The notes under the pieces: generated by a model | Told to the model about the DNA's origin: nothing | Database searches by the model: none | The model's input: the letters and a program-made list of their open reading frames with translations, nothing else | Program-made: the position numbers and the translations under genes | Shown: positions 8,403-17,852 of the stretch, one piece after another | How the letters are laid out: each line of letters begins with the position of its first letter | Position numbering within the stretch: position 1 is the first letter of the stretch | Assembly (NCBI GenBank): GCA_902362805.1 | Contig: CABIXY010000005.1 | Coordinates: 186,001 to 250,000, forward strand | DNA: 64,000 nucleotides | Direction of reading: 5' to 3' | Source: Eubacteriaceae bacterium | GTDB lineage: Bacteria; Bacillota; Clostridia; Peptostreptococcales; Anaerovoracaceae

Positions 8403-11165
8403 TTACACTTCCACTCTGATCTCCGCCTGACTGCCTCCTGCTCTGTCCTTCTTCACCACGATCTGCTTTTCAATCTTCTCTTTCAGTTCGCCGACATGAG
8501 AAATGATGCCCACCAGCTTGTTTCCTTCGGACAAGCCTGCCAGTACCTGGATGGCCTGCTGCAGAGATTCATCATCCAGAGAGCCGAAGCCCTCGTCCAC
8601 AAACATGGTATCCAGGCGGATGCCTCCTGCCGAGGACTGGATTTCGTCGGAAAGACCCAGAGCCAGACAGAGGGAGGCTTTGAAGGACTCTCCGCCGGAC
8701 AGGGTGCGCACGCTGCGCTGTGACCCGTTATAGTGGTCGATGACATCCAATTCCAAGCCGCTCTGGCTGCGGTTATTCTCCGCCTCATTGCGTCGTTTCA
8801 GCTCATACTGCCCACTGCTCATGACCATCAGACGGCTGTTGGCACGCTGAATCACCAGATCAAAATATCGCATCTGTACGTAGGTTTCCAGCATGATTTT
8901 CTCCTTGCCGCTGAGATTGCCGTTTGCCGTATTAGAAAGAACCTTGACCCAGCCCCATTTTTCTGAGATCTCCGCCAGGTTCTCCGCCTGACTGCGAATC
9001 TTCTCAAGGGCTGCCTGATTAACTCCAATCCGTGCCGAGATTTTCGTAAAAGACTGACTCAGGCTTTTCTTTTCTTCCGTCAGTTCAGCCTGCCTTCGCC
9101 GCATAACACCGACATCATATTCCGGTGTCTCCGCTAGCTGGCCAGAAAGGCTGTCCACTCGTCCCTGTAGAGCACTCACTTCCTCTTTGCAGGTTGACAA
9201 ATTGTTCCTTGCCTGCTCTATTGATTTCTGTATCGCATCCGCCTCTGACTGCAGCTTCTTGATCTGCTTTTCCGCCTGTGCCTTGCTCTCATATTTCAGT
9301 CTACCAGTCACGGCAGCCAAAGACTTCTCGCCCTCCTTGATTTCACTATCTAAAGCAGCGGACTGTTGATCCAGTTCTCCCAAGGCTTCCTGCCGCTGTC
9401 CTAGCTCCGCCTCCAATTTTGGAATCTGCTCCTCCAACCGCTTTTTTTCCTGCAGCTTTTCCTGCTCCAGGCGCAGAAGCTCGTTCAATTCGTCAATCTG
9501 CGATTTACATTCCTTTACTTTCTTAACAATTTTCTCGCTGAGCTCCGCAAAGGGCACCTCGTCAAATAGTTCCGCACCTTTCTTCTTTATTTCTTCTTCC
9601 TTTGCAGTAACCTTTCCCCTAAGAGTGCTGGCCTCAGCGCTGAAAGAGGATGCCTCGGCTCGTGCTGCATCACTTTTCTTCTTTGCTTTTTCCAGATCGG
9701 TTTCCGAAGGCGCATCAGCCATCTTTTCAGCAGGAGATGGGTGTTCAGTCGAACCGCATACCGGACACGGCATACCTGTATCCAAAGTTGCAGCCAGAAT
9801 GCCTGCCTGTTCATCCAGAAAGGCTCTGTTCATCTGCTGATATTTCTGCTGTAACTTTTCCGCTTTTTCAGCAGCATCCAGGTAGCTCCGCTGTTCTTCT
9901 GCAAGCTGTCGTGAAAGAGCATCACATTCTGTCAAAGCGGCAGACAGACCTTCCAGCGCTTTCAGCCTCCGTTCTGTCTGCTGCAAGTTACTTTCCAAGA
10001 CCGCTTCTTCTCTGCCGGCATCCTTGACCACTTCCAGCTTCTTCTTCGCATCGTTTAACGAAAATTCGCATTTTTCGTGCAGCTTTCGATATTCTTCTTT
10101 TTGGAGCAAAGCCTCCGCGAAAGATTTTTTCCTTGTCTCCAATTCTTCCCGCACCTGCTCCAACTGATCATATTGAGGCAGTTCGTTTTCTGCTAAGGCG
10201 ACCTGCTGGCGCAAAGCGGCTTGCTCCGGCTCCCGCTTCTGCTCTGCTTCATACTTTGCCAAAAGCTGCTGCAGTTTTTCAGTCTTTTCCTGCAAAGCGG
10301 AACTTGCCTCCTTCAAGGCGGTCTCAGTCCGTTCCACATCTACTGCCTTGCCCAGATTTACATTGACTTGCGTGAGCCATTTTTCGTTTTTATCGATTTC
10401 GCCCTCGATTTTGTCTTTCTCTGCCTGATCACAAGCGATTACATCGTCAACTTTTTCAATTAATTCAGCTAACAATATATCGGATTCTTTTGCGTTTTCC
10501 AATAGTTCTTCGTTTTCATCAATGGTCAGTCCGTCAAGATACTGACTGATGCTGTTTTTGATTTCTTCATACCTGTGGGACAGCTTGCCTGACTCCGATT
10601 TGAGGCGCTCCTGCAGCTCTTGGAACAGCTCTGTCTTGAAAATCTTGCGAAAAATCTTCTTCCGATCTTCTGTGGGCGCTAGAAGCAGTTTCAAAAATTC
10701 CCCCTGGGCAATCATGGCAATCTGGGTGAACTGATTTCGGTTTACACCCAGTATCGACTCCACCGCTGCCGTCACGTCCTTGGTCTTGGTGACGATATTA
10801 CCGTTGGGATAAGTTAACTGGGCATCTGCTTTCTGGGTGACCATACCCCCTCCCCTTTTGGCCGGACGCTGGTATTCCGGATTTCTGCACACGGTATACT
10901 CTTTGCTGCCATAGATAAAGGAAAGTTCCACCTCTGTCGGCACATCGTCCGCAGCGTATTTTGATCGGAGCATATCGCTCCTGCGGGTGTCTCCGCTGGT
11001 TTCCCCATAGAGGGCAAAGGTAATGGCATCAAAAATGGTGGTCTTTCCTGCTCCAGTATCCCCTGTAACCAGATAGATTCCCTTTCTCCCCAGCTTGTCC
11101 AAGTCCAGAACCTGCCTGCCGGCATAAGGCCCAAAGGCCGAAATTGTCAATTTTGTCGGTCTCAT
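8403..11165 (-). CDS. sbcC: SbcC, ATPase subunit of the SbcCD nuclease
   Basis: About 920 residues, the usual length of SbcC/Rad50-type SMC-like ATPases. Walker A GDTGAGKT lies at about residues 35-42, long coiled coils run through about 180-800, the zinc hook CPVC is near residue 468, the ABC signature LSGGESFKASL is near 825 and Walker B with the D-loop (MFVDEGFGSLD) near 858. With SbcD it forms the Mre11-Rad50-like complex that opens hairpins and removes protein-blocked DNA ends. I chose the ATG at 11165 (MRPTKLTISAFGPYAG) because GGAGG is 8 nt upstream and it overlaps the sbcD stop as ATGA; an in-frame start 15 nt earlier is less likely. Confidence 0.97.
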   Translation of the reverse strand: MRPTKLTISAFGPYAGRQVLDLDKLGRKGIYLVTGDTGAGKTTIFDAITFALYGETSGDTRRSDMLRSKYAADDVPTEVELSFIYGSKEYTVCRNPEYQRPAKRGGGMVTQKADAQLTYPNGNIVTKTKDVTAAVESILGVNRNQFTQIAMIAQGEFLKLLLAPTEDRKKIFRKIFKTELFQELQERLKSESGKLSHRYEEIKNSISQYLDGLTIDENEELLENAKESDILLAELIEKVDDVIACDQAEKDKIEGEIDKNEKWLTQVNVNLGKAVDVERTETALKEASSALQEKTEKLQQLLAKYEAEQKREPEQAALRQQVALAENELPQYDQLEQVREELETRKKSFAEALLQKEEYRKLHEKCEFSLNDAKKKLEVVKDAGREEAVLESNLQQTERRLKALEGLSAALTECDALSRQLAEEQRSYLDAAEKAEKLQQKYQQMNRAFLDEQAGILAATLDTGMPCPVCGSTEHPSPAEKMADAPSETDLEKAKKKSDAARAEASSFSAEASTLRGKVTAKEEEIKKKGAELFDEVPFAELSEKIVKKVKECKSQIDELNELLRLEQEKLQEKKRLEEQIPKLEAELGQRQEALGELDQQSAALDSEIKEGEKSLAAVTGRLKYESKAQAEKQIKKLQSEADAIQKSIEQARNNLSTCKEEVSALQGRVDSLSGQLAETPEYDVGVMRRRQAELTEEKKSLSQSFTKISARIGVNQAALEKIRSQAENLAEISEKWGWVKVLSNTANGNLSGKEKIMLETYVQMRYFDLVIQRANSRLMVMSSGQYELKRRNEAENNRSQSGLELDVIDHYNGSQRSVRTLSGGESFKASLCLALGLSDEIQSSAGGIRLDTMFVDEGFGSLDDESLQQAIQVLAGLSEGNKLVGIISHVGELKEKIEKQIVVKKDRAGGSQAEIRVEV

Positions 11166-12301
11166 CGCTTCTCCTCCCAAATCGAATCCATCAGTTCCTC
11201 CAGAAAATGCTGCTGAACGTCACTCATCGGCTGATTGTTCTGTTTCTCATAGAGCTCCGAAAACAATTCTATGGGGGATTTCTGCTCGGTTCTATCCATT
11301 CCTTCCGATTTCCCATTAGCGCAGTTTCGTTCATTATCAAAATCCAGTTTCATGAGGTTGGGATAGATTGCCCGCAGTTTTCCTATCACATCGAGGATAT
11401 CCTCTTCATCGGTCAAAGTGATATGCATATAAGATTCCTGATAGTCCGTTCCCTCATAAAAACGCTTCAAAGTGACCTCTTCATAGGTGCCTTTGATCTG
11501 GTGCATGTCCCTAAGCGGTACAAGGGGCAGCGTCTCCACCGATACCTGACCCTTTGCAGCAAGATTCACTATGGTCACTGACTTCTCATGACTTGCTTCT
11601 GAAAGAGAATATTTCAGCGGCGTTCCGCAGTAGCGGATTGTCTCGCGGGTCACGCTCTGCGCCTTGTGAAGGTGACCCAGAGCCACATAATCAAAGGCAT
11701 CAAAGACAGAGGCATCTACATTGTCAGCCCCGCCTACAGAAATTTCTTCTGATTCACTGCGCACTGCACCTGTTACGAATTGATGGGTGATCAAAACGTT
11801 CCGTCTGCCCGGGTCCAAATCTAAATGGTCTATAGCCACGTTCATGGCATCCGTATAGCTGTCGATTTCCTCATCTGGGAAAAATCGGCGCACATGGGCC
11901 GGCTTCAAAAAAGGCAGCAGATAGATGTCTGCTTTGCCGTATGCATCCTCCAAGGTAACAGGTTTTACTGACCCATCATAAACAGGCGACAGATACACTC
12001 CGCTGCTGGTCATGAGCCTGCTGCCAAAAGCAACCCTCTCCGCGCTGTCGTGGTTTCCGCTGATGATGAACACTGGCAGGCTTTGTTCTGCCAAGCGGAC
12101 GAGAAAATCGTCAAAGAGCTGCACCGCCTCTGTGGGCGGCACGGATTTGTCGTAGACGTCCCCTGCAATGAATACCCCGTTTGGTTTCTCCCTGGCTGCA
12201 ATTTCAACAATCTGATTTAAAATATATTGCTGATCTTCGATCATAGAAAACTCGTTGACGCGTTTTCCCAGGTGAAGATCAGATAAATGTATAAATTTCA
12301 T
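11162..12301 (-). CDS. sbcD: SbcD, nuclease subunit of the SbcCD complex
   Basis: A 379-residue Mre11-type metallophosphoesterase. Motifs are HLSDLHLGK (residues 4-12), FIAGDVYD, ISGNHDSAER and LITHQFV, followed by GHLHKAQ, all metal-binding signatures of the family. It provides the ATP-dependent double-strand exonuclease and endonuclease activity when bound to SbcC. I chose the ATG at 12301 (MKFIHLSDLHL) because AAGGAG is 6 nt upstream; an ATG 39 nt further out has no such site. It is the first gene of the sbcDC pair, overlapping sbcC by 4 nt. Confidence 0.97.
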   Translation of the reverse strand: MKFIHLSDLHLGKRVNEFSMIEDQQYILNQIVEIAAREKPNGVFIAGDVYDKSVPPTEAVQLFDDFLVRLAEQSLPVFIISGNHDSAERVAFGSRLMTSSGVYLSPVYDGSVKPVTLEDAYGKADIYLLPFLKPAHVRRFFPDEEIDSYTDAMNVAIDHLDLDPGRRNVLITHQFVTGAVRSESEEISVGGADNVDASVFDAFDYVALGHLHKAQSVTRETIRYCGTPLKYSLSEASHEKSVTIVNLAAKGQVSVETLPLVPLRDMHQIKGTYEEVTLKRFYEGTDYQESYMHITLTDEEDILDVIGKLRAIYPNLMKLDFDNERNCANGKSEGMDRTEQKSPIELFSELYEKQNNQPMSDVQQHFLEELMDSIWEEKR

Positions 12302-12368
12302 CGTAACTCCTTCTGTATTTAAACAATCTCTTCCTTTCATCTTACCACAGATTGAGGAATTTTAGCAG

Positions 12369-12400
12369 AAAAAAGACAGCAACCTGCTGCCTGATTTTTT
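12369..12400 (-). terminator. Intrinsic terminator after the gene at 12410
   Basis: On the minus strand GGCAGCA, the loop GGT and TGCTGTC form a hairpin followed by TTTTTT. It separates the unknown gene from sbcD. Confidence 0.75.
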
Positions 12401-12409
12401 ATCCATTTT

Positions 12410-13759
12410 TTAATTCCAGGTGGCAGGCTTTGATGCCTCCCAATAGTAATCCAAAACCGGAATATGATTGATGATGATATTCATATTGTCGCTATCTCCA
12501 AATGTGTAGTCCGGTGCTGTGAAAAGTGCGACAAAACACCGGATATTGTTATCATCCATGACTCTGTCGAAAATGTAGTTCCAGGTATCTTCCGTCAGAC
12601 GAAGATGTCTTGCGTTTTGTATAAACCAATTTTCCCTTTCGATTCTGCTCAGACTGACAAAGGCCTTTGCTTCTTCTATCCCTTCCCTGCGGACTTTCAT
12701 AAAATTTTTCTTGATATGCGCTTCCAGGTCAGGATCTACTTTGCATCCGGGTGTAAATTTACGCAGATCCTCGTAATACACGATGTCATACTTCTCATAT
12801 TGCAAGCGCTGCTCTTCATGTATCTCTCGGCCGGTCTGCCTGGCTCTTCCATAGAAATCGTAATAGCTGTACTGCGTCGATTCACCGTGCTCCCGCGCCT
12901 TCAATTCATTTTTCAACAGTGTCCTGGCAAGGTCAGAAGCTCCCTCCTCAGCGATGATATCGCAGAGATCGCCAAAGTCAAAGCCCATATAGAGATACTC
13001 AAAGAACGCGTCGTCCGCACAGCCCTCAATCGCAAGTCGCTCTTGATAGTATTGCCGTATTTCTTCCTCTGAGAACTCCCTCAGAATATACTGCCCCATC
13101 TGCGGATCCTTCTCTTCAATGGTCAGCTGAAAAAATGCATTGAGCAGCTGCTGCCGCGGAACCCCTGCCAGGACAAGCCGCTTCATCAGTTTTTCCTTCA
13201 CTGCCGTGTCAGGCACGTCAATGGGCCTGTCCAGATATTGGTTCGCCCAGTTCACCGCCTCCCTGCACAATGCGGCGTTCACATCGTAAGAAACCTTTGC
13301 CGCATCTGGAAAGCGGGAAACGATCAGACATGCTGCTGCGAGCAGATACATCCAGGAATTTCTTCCCCTTGTCTTAGAAAACCAAATTGATGAACTGGTA
13401 GATGGCCTGATCACATCGATGTCGTAGCGCAAATCCCCCAGCCACACATCGGCTCCATTGTCCTTTGCCCGGTTTGAAGACTTACGATATGCCTCCAAAT
13501 CTGAAAGCACCGTAAAGCGTTCTGTTCCGGCAAAGGTACGAAGATCCCCCACAGACAGCCAGCCGTCATAACCGCCCTCAATGTTGCTGCGATGCTGTGC
13601 TGGCCTGACAAATGAATACGTTAATCCGTTCCGCTCTCCATCGACAATGTCCATAAAGGGATATTGGGCGGTTAGTTTCAGCGTCTCTTGATATACCGCC
13701 GCCCATTCTTCGTCGGCAATCCTTTCTGGTATGATACTTAATCCAAGATATACTCCCAT
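12410..13759 (-). CDS. Unknown conserved protein, 449 residues
   Basis: I do not recognise a family. The protein is soluble with no signal peptide or membrane segment. The N-terminal third begins MGVYLGLSIIPERIADEEW, then shows mixed strands. A helix-rich middle contains MYLLAAACLIVSRFPDAA. The C-terminal half is charged and Tyr/Asp/Glu-rich. The start ATG follows AAGGAG. It stands alone between two terminators, with an AT-rich 250-nt region upstream, so it is probably a single-gene transcript. The nearby sbcDC operon offers no functional clue. Confidence 0.75.
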   Translation of the reverse strand: MGVYLGLSIIPERIADEEWAAVYQETLKLTAQYPFMDIVDGERNGLTYSFVRPAQHRSNIEGGYDGWLSVGDLRTFAGTERFTVLSDLEAYRKSSNRAKDNGADVWLGDLRYDIDVIRPSTSSSIWFSKTRGRNSWMYLLAAACLIVSRFPDAAKVSYDVNAALCREAVNWANQYLDRPIDVPDTAVKEKLMKRLVLAGVPRQQLLNAFFQLTIEEKDPQMGQYILREFSEEEIRQYYQERLAIEGCADDAFFEYLYMGFDFGDLCDIIAEEGASDLARTLLKNELKAREHGESTQYSYYDFYGRARQTGREIHEEQRLQYEKYDIVYYEDLRKFTPGCKVDPDLEAHIKKNFMKVRREGIEEAKAFVSLSRIERENWFIQNARHLRLTEDTWNYIFDRVMDDNNIRCFVALFTAPDYTFGDSDNMNIIINHIPVLDYYWEASKPATWN

Positions 13760-13904
13760 GGTTGTACTCCTTTCGGTAATAAAATTACATTATTTAACTG
13801 TTATTATTATACAGTAAAATAAATCCAATTTCAACTGTTTTGTCTAAAAAGAGTTATCGATACGAAAACATCCGCCCAATTCCCCGTCACACCTCAAAAA
13901 AGAC

Positions 13905-13966
13905 AAAAGCACCTGACAATTTTGGACAGCAAAGGGAATGCCATTGCCAAATTGATAGGTGCTTTC
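13905..13966 (-). terminator. Long terminator hairpin after the NhaC gene
   Basis: On the minus strand AAAGCACCTATCAATTTGG pairs with CCAAAATTGTCAGGTGCTTT across a ~24-nt loop, then T-rich sequence. It lies about 50 nt after the antiporter stop. The ~140 nt from here to the next gene are AT-rich and hold only its likely promoter (TATACAGTAAAAT region). Confidence 0.7.
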
Positions 13967-14015
13967 ACGCAGAATAGATCTAATGACGGGTCATCCAAGG
14001 ATTACTGCCGTCAGG

Positions 14016-15464
14016 TCATTTTATTTTTTTCTTCACAATCTCTCCGTTTTCCCCTTCATACTCTCTTCCCCAGCCGGTAAACATGGTGACAAAGAATACC
14101 AGTGGGAACATCATACAGTAGAACATGCCGCCCGGCAGGGACATTGGGCTGACCGGGTCAATGAAGCTGTATTGCTCGACCACGCCGCTTACACCGCCCA
14201 GAGTGAGAATGACAAATACGCTGGAAAATGGATTCATAGCTGGCAAAGTTGATGAGAAGCAGGCCAGCAGATTTGCACGCCTATAGGGATGCAGACCCGC
14301 CCCTTTCCCTACTTCGTTGGCAATGGGACCATACATCAGGCAGGAAGGTCCGTTCATGGAGCCCAGCATCAAACTGGTTATCGCTGTGCCCAATGAAATC
14401 ATCAAATCTGCGCCCAGCGGGCTTTTGCCGGCTTTGCTGTTTGTCAGCTTTGTGACGATGGAGTCCATCATACCGCAGCTCTTGAGAATGCCGATCATAG
14501 CCACAATCATATATACTGCCAGAACCGTTCCAATCATGTTGTTAATGCCATCAATGATAAAACCACTCATAGCGCCGTCCTCTACCATCAGAATATCCGA
14601 CGGATGCATAATGCCGGAAATCAGGCCTACGATGGTGCCGACGACGATTCCGACGGTAGCCGCCAGGAATATGCTTTTCGTCTTAAATGCCACCAACAGC
14701 AAAACGACCATCGGTATGAGCATCAGCAGGCCCTTAGGATCGGAGTATTGTGTCAACAGGGCTTTGCTCTCCGCCGTCATCTCACCGCCGCCTCCAAATA
14801 TGAAAAACAATACGATGGACAGCGCTGCGGCAGTCAGCGAGTATTTTATCCTCGCTTTTACAACGCCCCCGATATCCGGTCTGGCGCCGTCTCTGAACTC
14901 CTGAGTCTGTGATGATGCGATGGTTACGTCAGAAACCGGACCGATGGAATCCCCAAACAGAGCGCCGCTCATAATAGCACCGATCAAAATGTTCATGTTG
15001 GCACCCATGATGGAAGCAACAGGCATTAAAATCGGTACCATGGTCAAAATCGTGCCGATAGACGTTCCTGTGGACGTAGCAATGATGGCAGTAACGATAA
15101 AAGCAAACACGCAGATGGTGCTGCCGCTCACGTTGAGGGAATCGCCAATCCAGACAAATCCTTCTGCAATGTGCCCTCTCGTCATCATCTTGCCAAAGAT
15201 GCCAACTACCAGCAAAATCAGTGCAAGGACGTTTCCCAGTTCATCAGCCATGCCGCCGATGGCTGCGTCCCAAAAGGACAAGATATTTTTGGCAAAAAAA
15301 CTGCCGATAATCAAAGCGACCAGTCCCCCAAGGGCCAGAGCCAAAGTGTCATAAACGCCTGCAAAACCAAAGAAGTAGACTGCAAAAGCGATCATTACAA
15401 CCAGGGGAATCAGGCTCATTGCCTTACTCCCTCTAAATACGAGAGGATATTTTTTCTCTTCCAT
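14016..15464 (-). CDS. NhaC-family Na+/H+ antiporter-like transporter
   Basis: About 482 residues with 11-12 hydrophobic segments. It matches the NhaC/YuiF ion-transporter group: ATSTGTSIGTILTMVPILMP in the middle, then GALFGDSIGPVSDVTIASS, the conserved discontinuous-helix signature, and SCLMYGPIANEVGKGAG in the C-terminal half. Such proteins exchange Na+ for H+ or organic substrates at the membrane. I chose the ATG at 15464 (MEEKKYPLVF) because GGAGG is 5 nt upstream; the in-frame ATG 18 nt earlier overlaps that site. It is the last gene of the aminotransferase-aldolase operon, so substrate uptake for that pathway is a fair inference. Confidence 0.9.
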   Translation of the reverse strand: MEEKKYPLVFRGSKAMSLIPLVVMIAFAVYFFGFAGVYDTLALALGGLVALIIGSFFAKNILSFWDAAIGGMADELGNVLALILLVVGIFGKMMTRGHIAEGFVWIGDSLNVSGSTICVFAFIVTAIIATSTGTSIGTILTMVPILMPVASIMGANMNILIGAIMSGALFGDSIGPVSDVTIASSQTQEFRDGARPDIGGVVKARIKYSLTAAALSIVLFFIFGGGGEMTAESKALLTQYSDPKGLLMLIPMVVLLLVAFKTKSIFLAATVGIVVGTIVGLISGIMHPSDILMVEDGAMSGFIIDGINNMIGTVLAVYMIVAMIGILKSCGMMDSIVTKLTNSKAGKSPLGADLMISLGTAITSLMLGSMNGPSCLMYGPIANEVGKGAGLHPYRRANLLACFSSTLPAMNPFSSVFVILTLGGVSGVVEQYSFIDPVSPMSLPGGMFYCMMFPLVFFVTMFTGWGREYEGENGEIVKKKIK

Positions 15465-15485
15465 TTTTTCCTCCTTTCCCATCCG

Positions 15486-16259
15486 CTAGCCGCGGATTTT
15501 GTTCACGAAAGACCTGTATGCCTCCGTGATGATTACCGAATCGATACTGTTTGCTACAGCGTCAAAACCTGCCTCCAGGTATCTCCTGGATTCCTCGGCG
15601 TTGTTTGTAAAGATAAAGCACGGCTTTCCGACAGCCTTGCAGGCTTTCAAAATACGATCCACGGCCGCCTTGAATTCCGGTTTATCAAATTTCGCCGGAA
15701 TCCCCATGGTTATAGACAAGTCAAATGGACCAATAAAGATGCCGTCCACGCCGTCGATGGCGACGACTTCCTCGATGGATTCCAGGCACTCCACGGTTTC
15801 ACACTGTGGCAGAACCAAAACTTTTTCATTGCTGTTTGCCATGTACTCTTCCAAAGTTCCCATTGCCCAGGGTTCGTTGCCAAACCCGCAGCCGCGGCTT
15901 TTGATGAAACCTCTGTTTCCGATCGGCGCAAATTTTGCCAGATCAACCAGTTTCCTGATATCTTCGATATCCCGAAGGCATGGCACGATCAGGCCGCCGG
16001 CACCATTGTCCACAGCTCTTTGGATTTCTTTGTGTGTCACGTCTGCAATACGGACCAGAGGTGTGATGCCGCCGTTTTCGGCAGCTTTGATCAGGTCACT
16101 CATAGGCTGGGTGTCAAAGACTCCGTGTTCCGTGTCGATGATGACGTAATCGAGCCCTGTATACCCCAGGCATTCCATCACTGCCACGTTGCTCATACAG
16201 AAAAATGTACCGATGGCTTGCTCGCCCTTTTCAAACTTTTTTCTCAAAGAATTTAACAT
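15486..16259 (-). CDS. HpcH/HpaI-family aldolase
   Basis: A 257-residue TIM-barrel class II aldolase of the HpaI/citrate-lyase-beta superfamily. Such enzymes cleave 2-keto-3-deoxy acids (for example 4-hydroxy-2-oxoheptanedioate) to pyruvate and an aldehyde. Seen: DYVIIDTEHGVFD with the catalytic His near residue 45, PLVRIADV, GAGGLIVPCLRD, the metal-ligand Glu in QCETVECLESIEEV and Asp in FIGPFDLSITMG. Length is normal. The start has AAGGAGG upstream and overlaps the aminotransferase end by 7 nt, so both are translated together. The true substrate cannot be told from sequence. Confidence 0.9.
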   Translation of the reverse strand: MLNSLRKKFEKGEQAIGTFFCMSNVAVMECLGYTGLDYVIIDTEHGVFDTQPMSDLIKAAENGGITPLVRIADVTHKEIQRAVDNGAGGLIVPCLRDIEDIRKLVDLAKFAPIGNRGFIKSRGCGFGNEPWAMGTLEEYMANSNEKVLVLPQCETVECLESIEEVVAIDGVDGIFIGPFDLSITMGIPAKFDKPEFKAAVDRILKACKAVGKPCFIFTNNAEESRRYLEAGFDAVANSIDSVIITEAYRSFVNKIRG

Positions 16260-17479
16260 GATGCACCTCCTTGCTGCAGTTTCACTTTAAAGAAGTTGCC
16301 TAGCTTTTCCAAATTTTCTGTGATAGATTCCTCTGTCTGCCCGCTGAAGTTCATTCTCATGCAGTTGCTGCCAGCGCCTTCCGGATTTCCTTCACTGAAG
16401 AAGATGGAGCCGTCTCCGTAGCAGATATTCAGCTTTTCTGCCACTTCCGGCGCCAGTTTTCCTGTATCCAGTTCCTTCGGCAATTCCACCCATACATAGT
16501 AGCCGCCATCTGGATAGGTATGTTTTGTTCCTTCCGGGAAGTAAGCATCCAGAGCTTTTACCATAGCATCTCTTCTGCTTCTGTACAAATTCTTCAAATT
16601 TTCCAGGTGCTGCGGATAATACCCCTGCTTGAAGAATTCGCCGGCGATGGTCTGGGTCATGGTATTGGTGCAGGTGTCCGTGCCCAGCTTGATGTTGCAG
16701 AGTTTATCCATAAATTCGTCACTGGCCACCATGAAGCCCAGACGACTGCCTGGAGCAAAGATCTTAGAAAAACTGCCGGCAAAGACAGTATTCCCTGTCT
16801 GGTCAAAGGCTTTGATCGGAATCAGTTCCTCCCCGCTGTACCTGATTTCTCTGTACGGGTCGTCTTCTAAAATAATGACATTGTATTTGCTTCCCAGCTC
16901 AGCCAGCTGTTTTCTTCTCTCCTGGGTCAGGGTAACACCTGTCGGGTTCTGGAAGGTCGGCACCGTGTAGATCATCTTCGGATGATATTTCTTGATTTTC
17001 GCTTCTACGTCTGCAATGACCAGTCCATCGTCATCCATTTCACATGGTACCAGATTTGCCTGAAACATCTTGTAGATCATGCTAGTGTGCACAAAGGTCG
17101 GCGTTTCCACTAGGATGGTGTCGCCAGGATCGATAAACAGCTGACAGAGCATATTGATGGGCTGAATACCCCCTGCTGTAATCATGATATTGTCGATGTC
17201 CACACTGAGCCCGCGCGGCGCCAGCAAAACATCTCTCACAGCCTCTCTGAGAGAGACTACACCCATGGTTGTGCCGTAGACCACGGAGCCGAACCCCCTG
17301 GCATCCGGCCGAAACACTTCTTTGGCAATGTCGCCGATGGCTTCAAAAGGATAGGCTTCTTTTGCCGGTGCACCCCCAGCAAAAGAAATGATGTCAGGCG
17401 ATACCAAGGACTCCGTTAAAACCTTCAGGTTCTTTACTTCCTCTGCCATCACTGAAACTCTCTTCGCAAATTCACTCAT
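16253..17479 (-). CDS. PLP-dependent class I/II aminotransferase (2-aminoadipate transaminase-like)
   Basis: A 408-residue fold-type I enzyme. It starts in the style of MocR-like catalytic domains without the DNA-binding part (MSEFAKRVSVMAEEVKN, then ISFAGGAPA). Key segments are the substrate/PLP region TVPTFQNPTGVTL, the aspartate in IILEDDPYREIRY that binds the pyridine nitrogen, and the Schiff-base lysine in FAGSFSKIFAPGSRLGF near residue 237. It would convert an amino acid to its 2-oxo acid. It is the first gene of an operon with an HpaI-type aldolase and an NhaC-type transporter. AGGAGG precedes the ATG. Confidence 0.9.
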   Translation of the reverse strand: MSEFAKRVSVMAEEVKNLKVLTESLVSPDIISFAGGAPAKEAYPFEAIGDIAKEVFRPDARGFGSVVYGTTMGVVSLREAVRDVLLAPRGLSVDIDNIMITAGGIQPINMLCQLFIDPGDTILVETPTFVHTSMIYKMFQANLVPCEMDDDGLVIADVEAKIKKYHPKMIYTVPTFQNPTGVTLTQERRKQLAELGSKYNVIILEDDPYREIRYSGEELIPIKAFDQTGNTVFAGSFSKIFAPGSRLGFMVASDEFMDKLCNIKLGTDTCTNTMTQTIAGEFFKQGYYPQHLENLKNLYRSRRDAMVKALDAYFPEGTKHTYPDGGYYVWVELPKELDTGKLAPEVAEKLNICYGDGSIFFSEGNPEGAGSNCMRMNFSGQTEESITENLEKLGNFFKVKLQQGGASC

Positions 17480-17585
17480 AATGATTACCTCCTTGTGTTT
17501 TTAGTCCAATTATCTGAATCTTCTGTTGTTATAATCATTATAAGCGCACTCCCGGTTGTAGAAAAGCGCATTTATAACCATGTAA

Positions 17586-17783
17586 ACATGAGCAATTACT
17601 CAACTAGCAGAGCAATCAATGTACCCCAGCGTGGGGCTGTTACGCATTTGCAGGCATCCAGCCACAGGTTGCTTAACAGAACTCCGCAAACCAGCCCAAT
17701 CTGCGTAACGCACCCTTGCGAAGCGCTTGATGCCACCCGTCAGATATATCAGGAAATCATACTAAGTTGAGTAAATTCTCATG
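17586..17783. repeat. Nested imperfect palindrome (~198 nt) upstream of the aminotransferase operon
   Basis: The 373-nt gap 17480-17852 has no gene. It contains an outer inverted repeat in which CATGAG and TTACTCAACT (17586-17604) pair with AGTTGAGTAA and CTCATG (17766-17783). Inside lie a second stem, GTTACGCA (17639-17646) with TGCGTAAC (17702-17709), and a third, GGTTGC with GCAAACC. The unit could be a MITE-like element or a structured 5' leader of the operon. The arms are seen directly; the role is inferred. Confidence 0.6.
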
Positions 17784-17802
17784 TATCAAGCTTTTGGGGA
17801 CA

Positions 17803-17840
17803 AAAAAACTGCCTCAGCGGTTTTCACTGAAGCAGTTTAT
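17803..17840 (-). terminator. Intrinsic terminator after the LysR gene
   Basis: On the minus strand AAACTGCTTCAGTG and GCTGAGGCAGTTT form a stem followed by a run of T. It lies 12 nt after the lysR stop codon. Confidence 0.8.
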
Positions 17841-17852
17841 TGTAATAAAACT

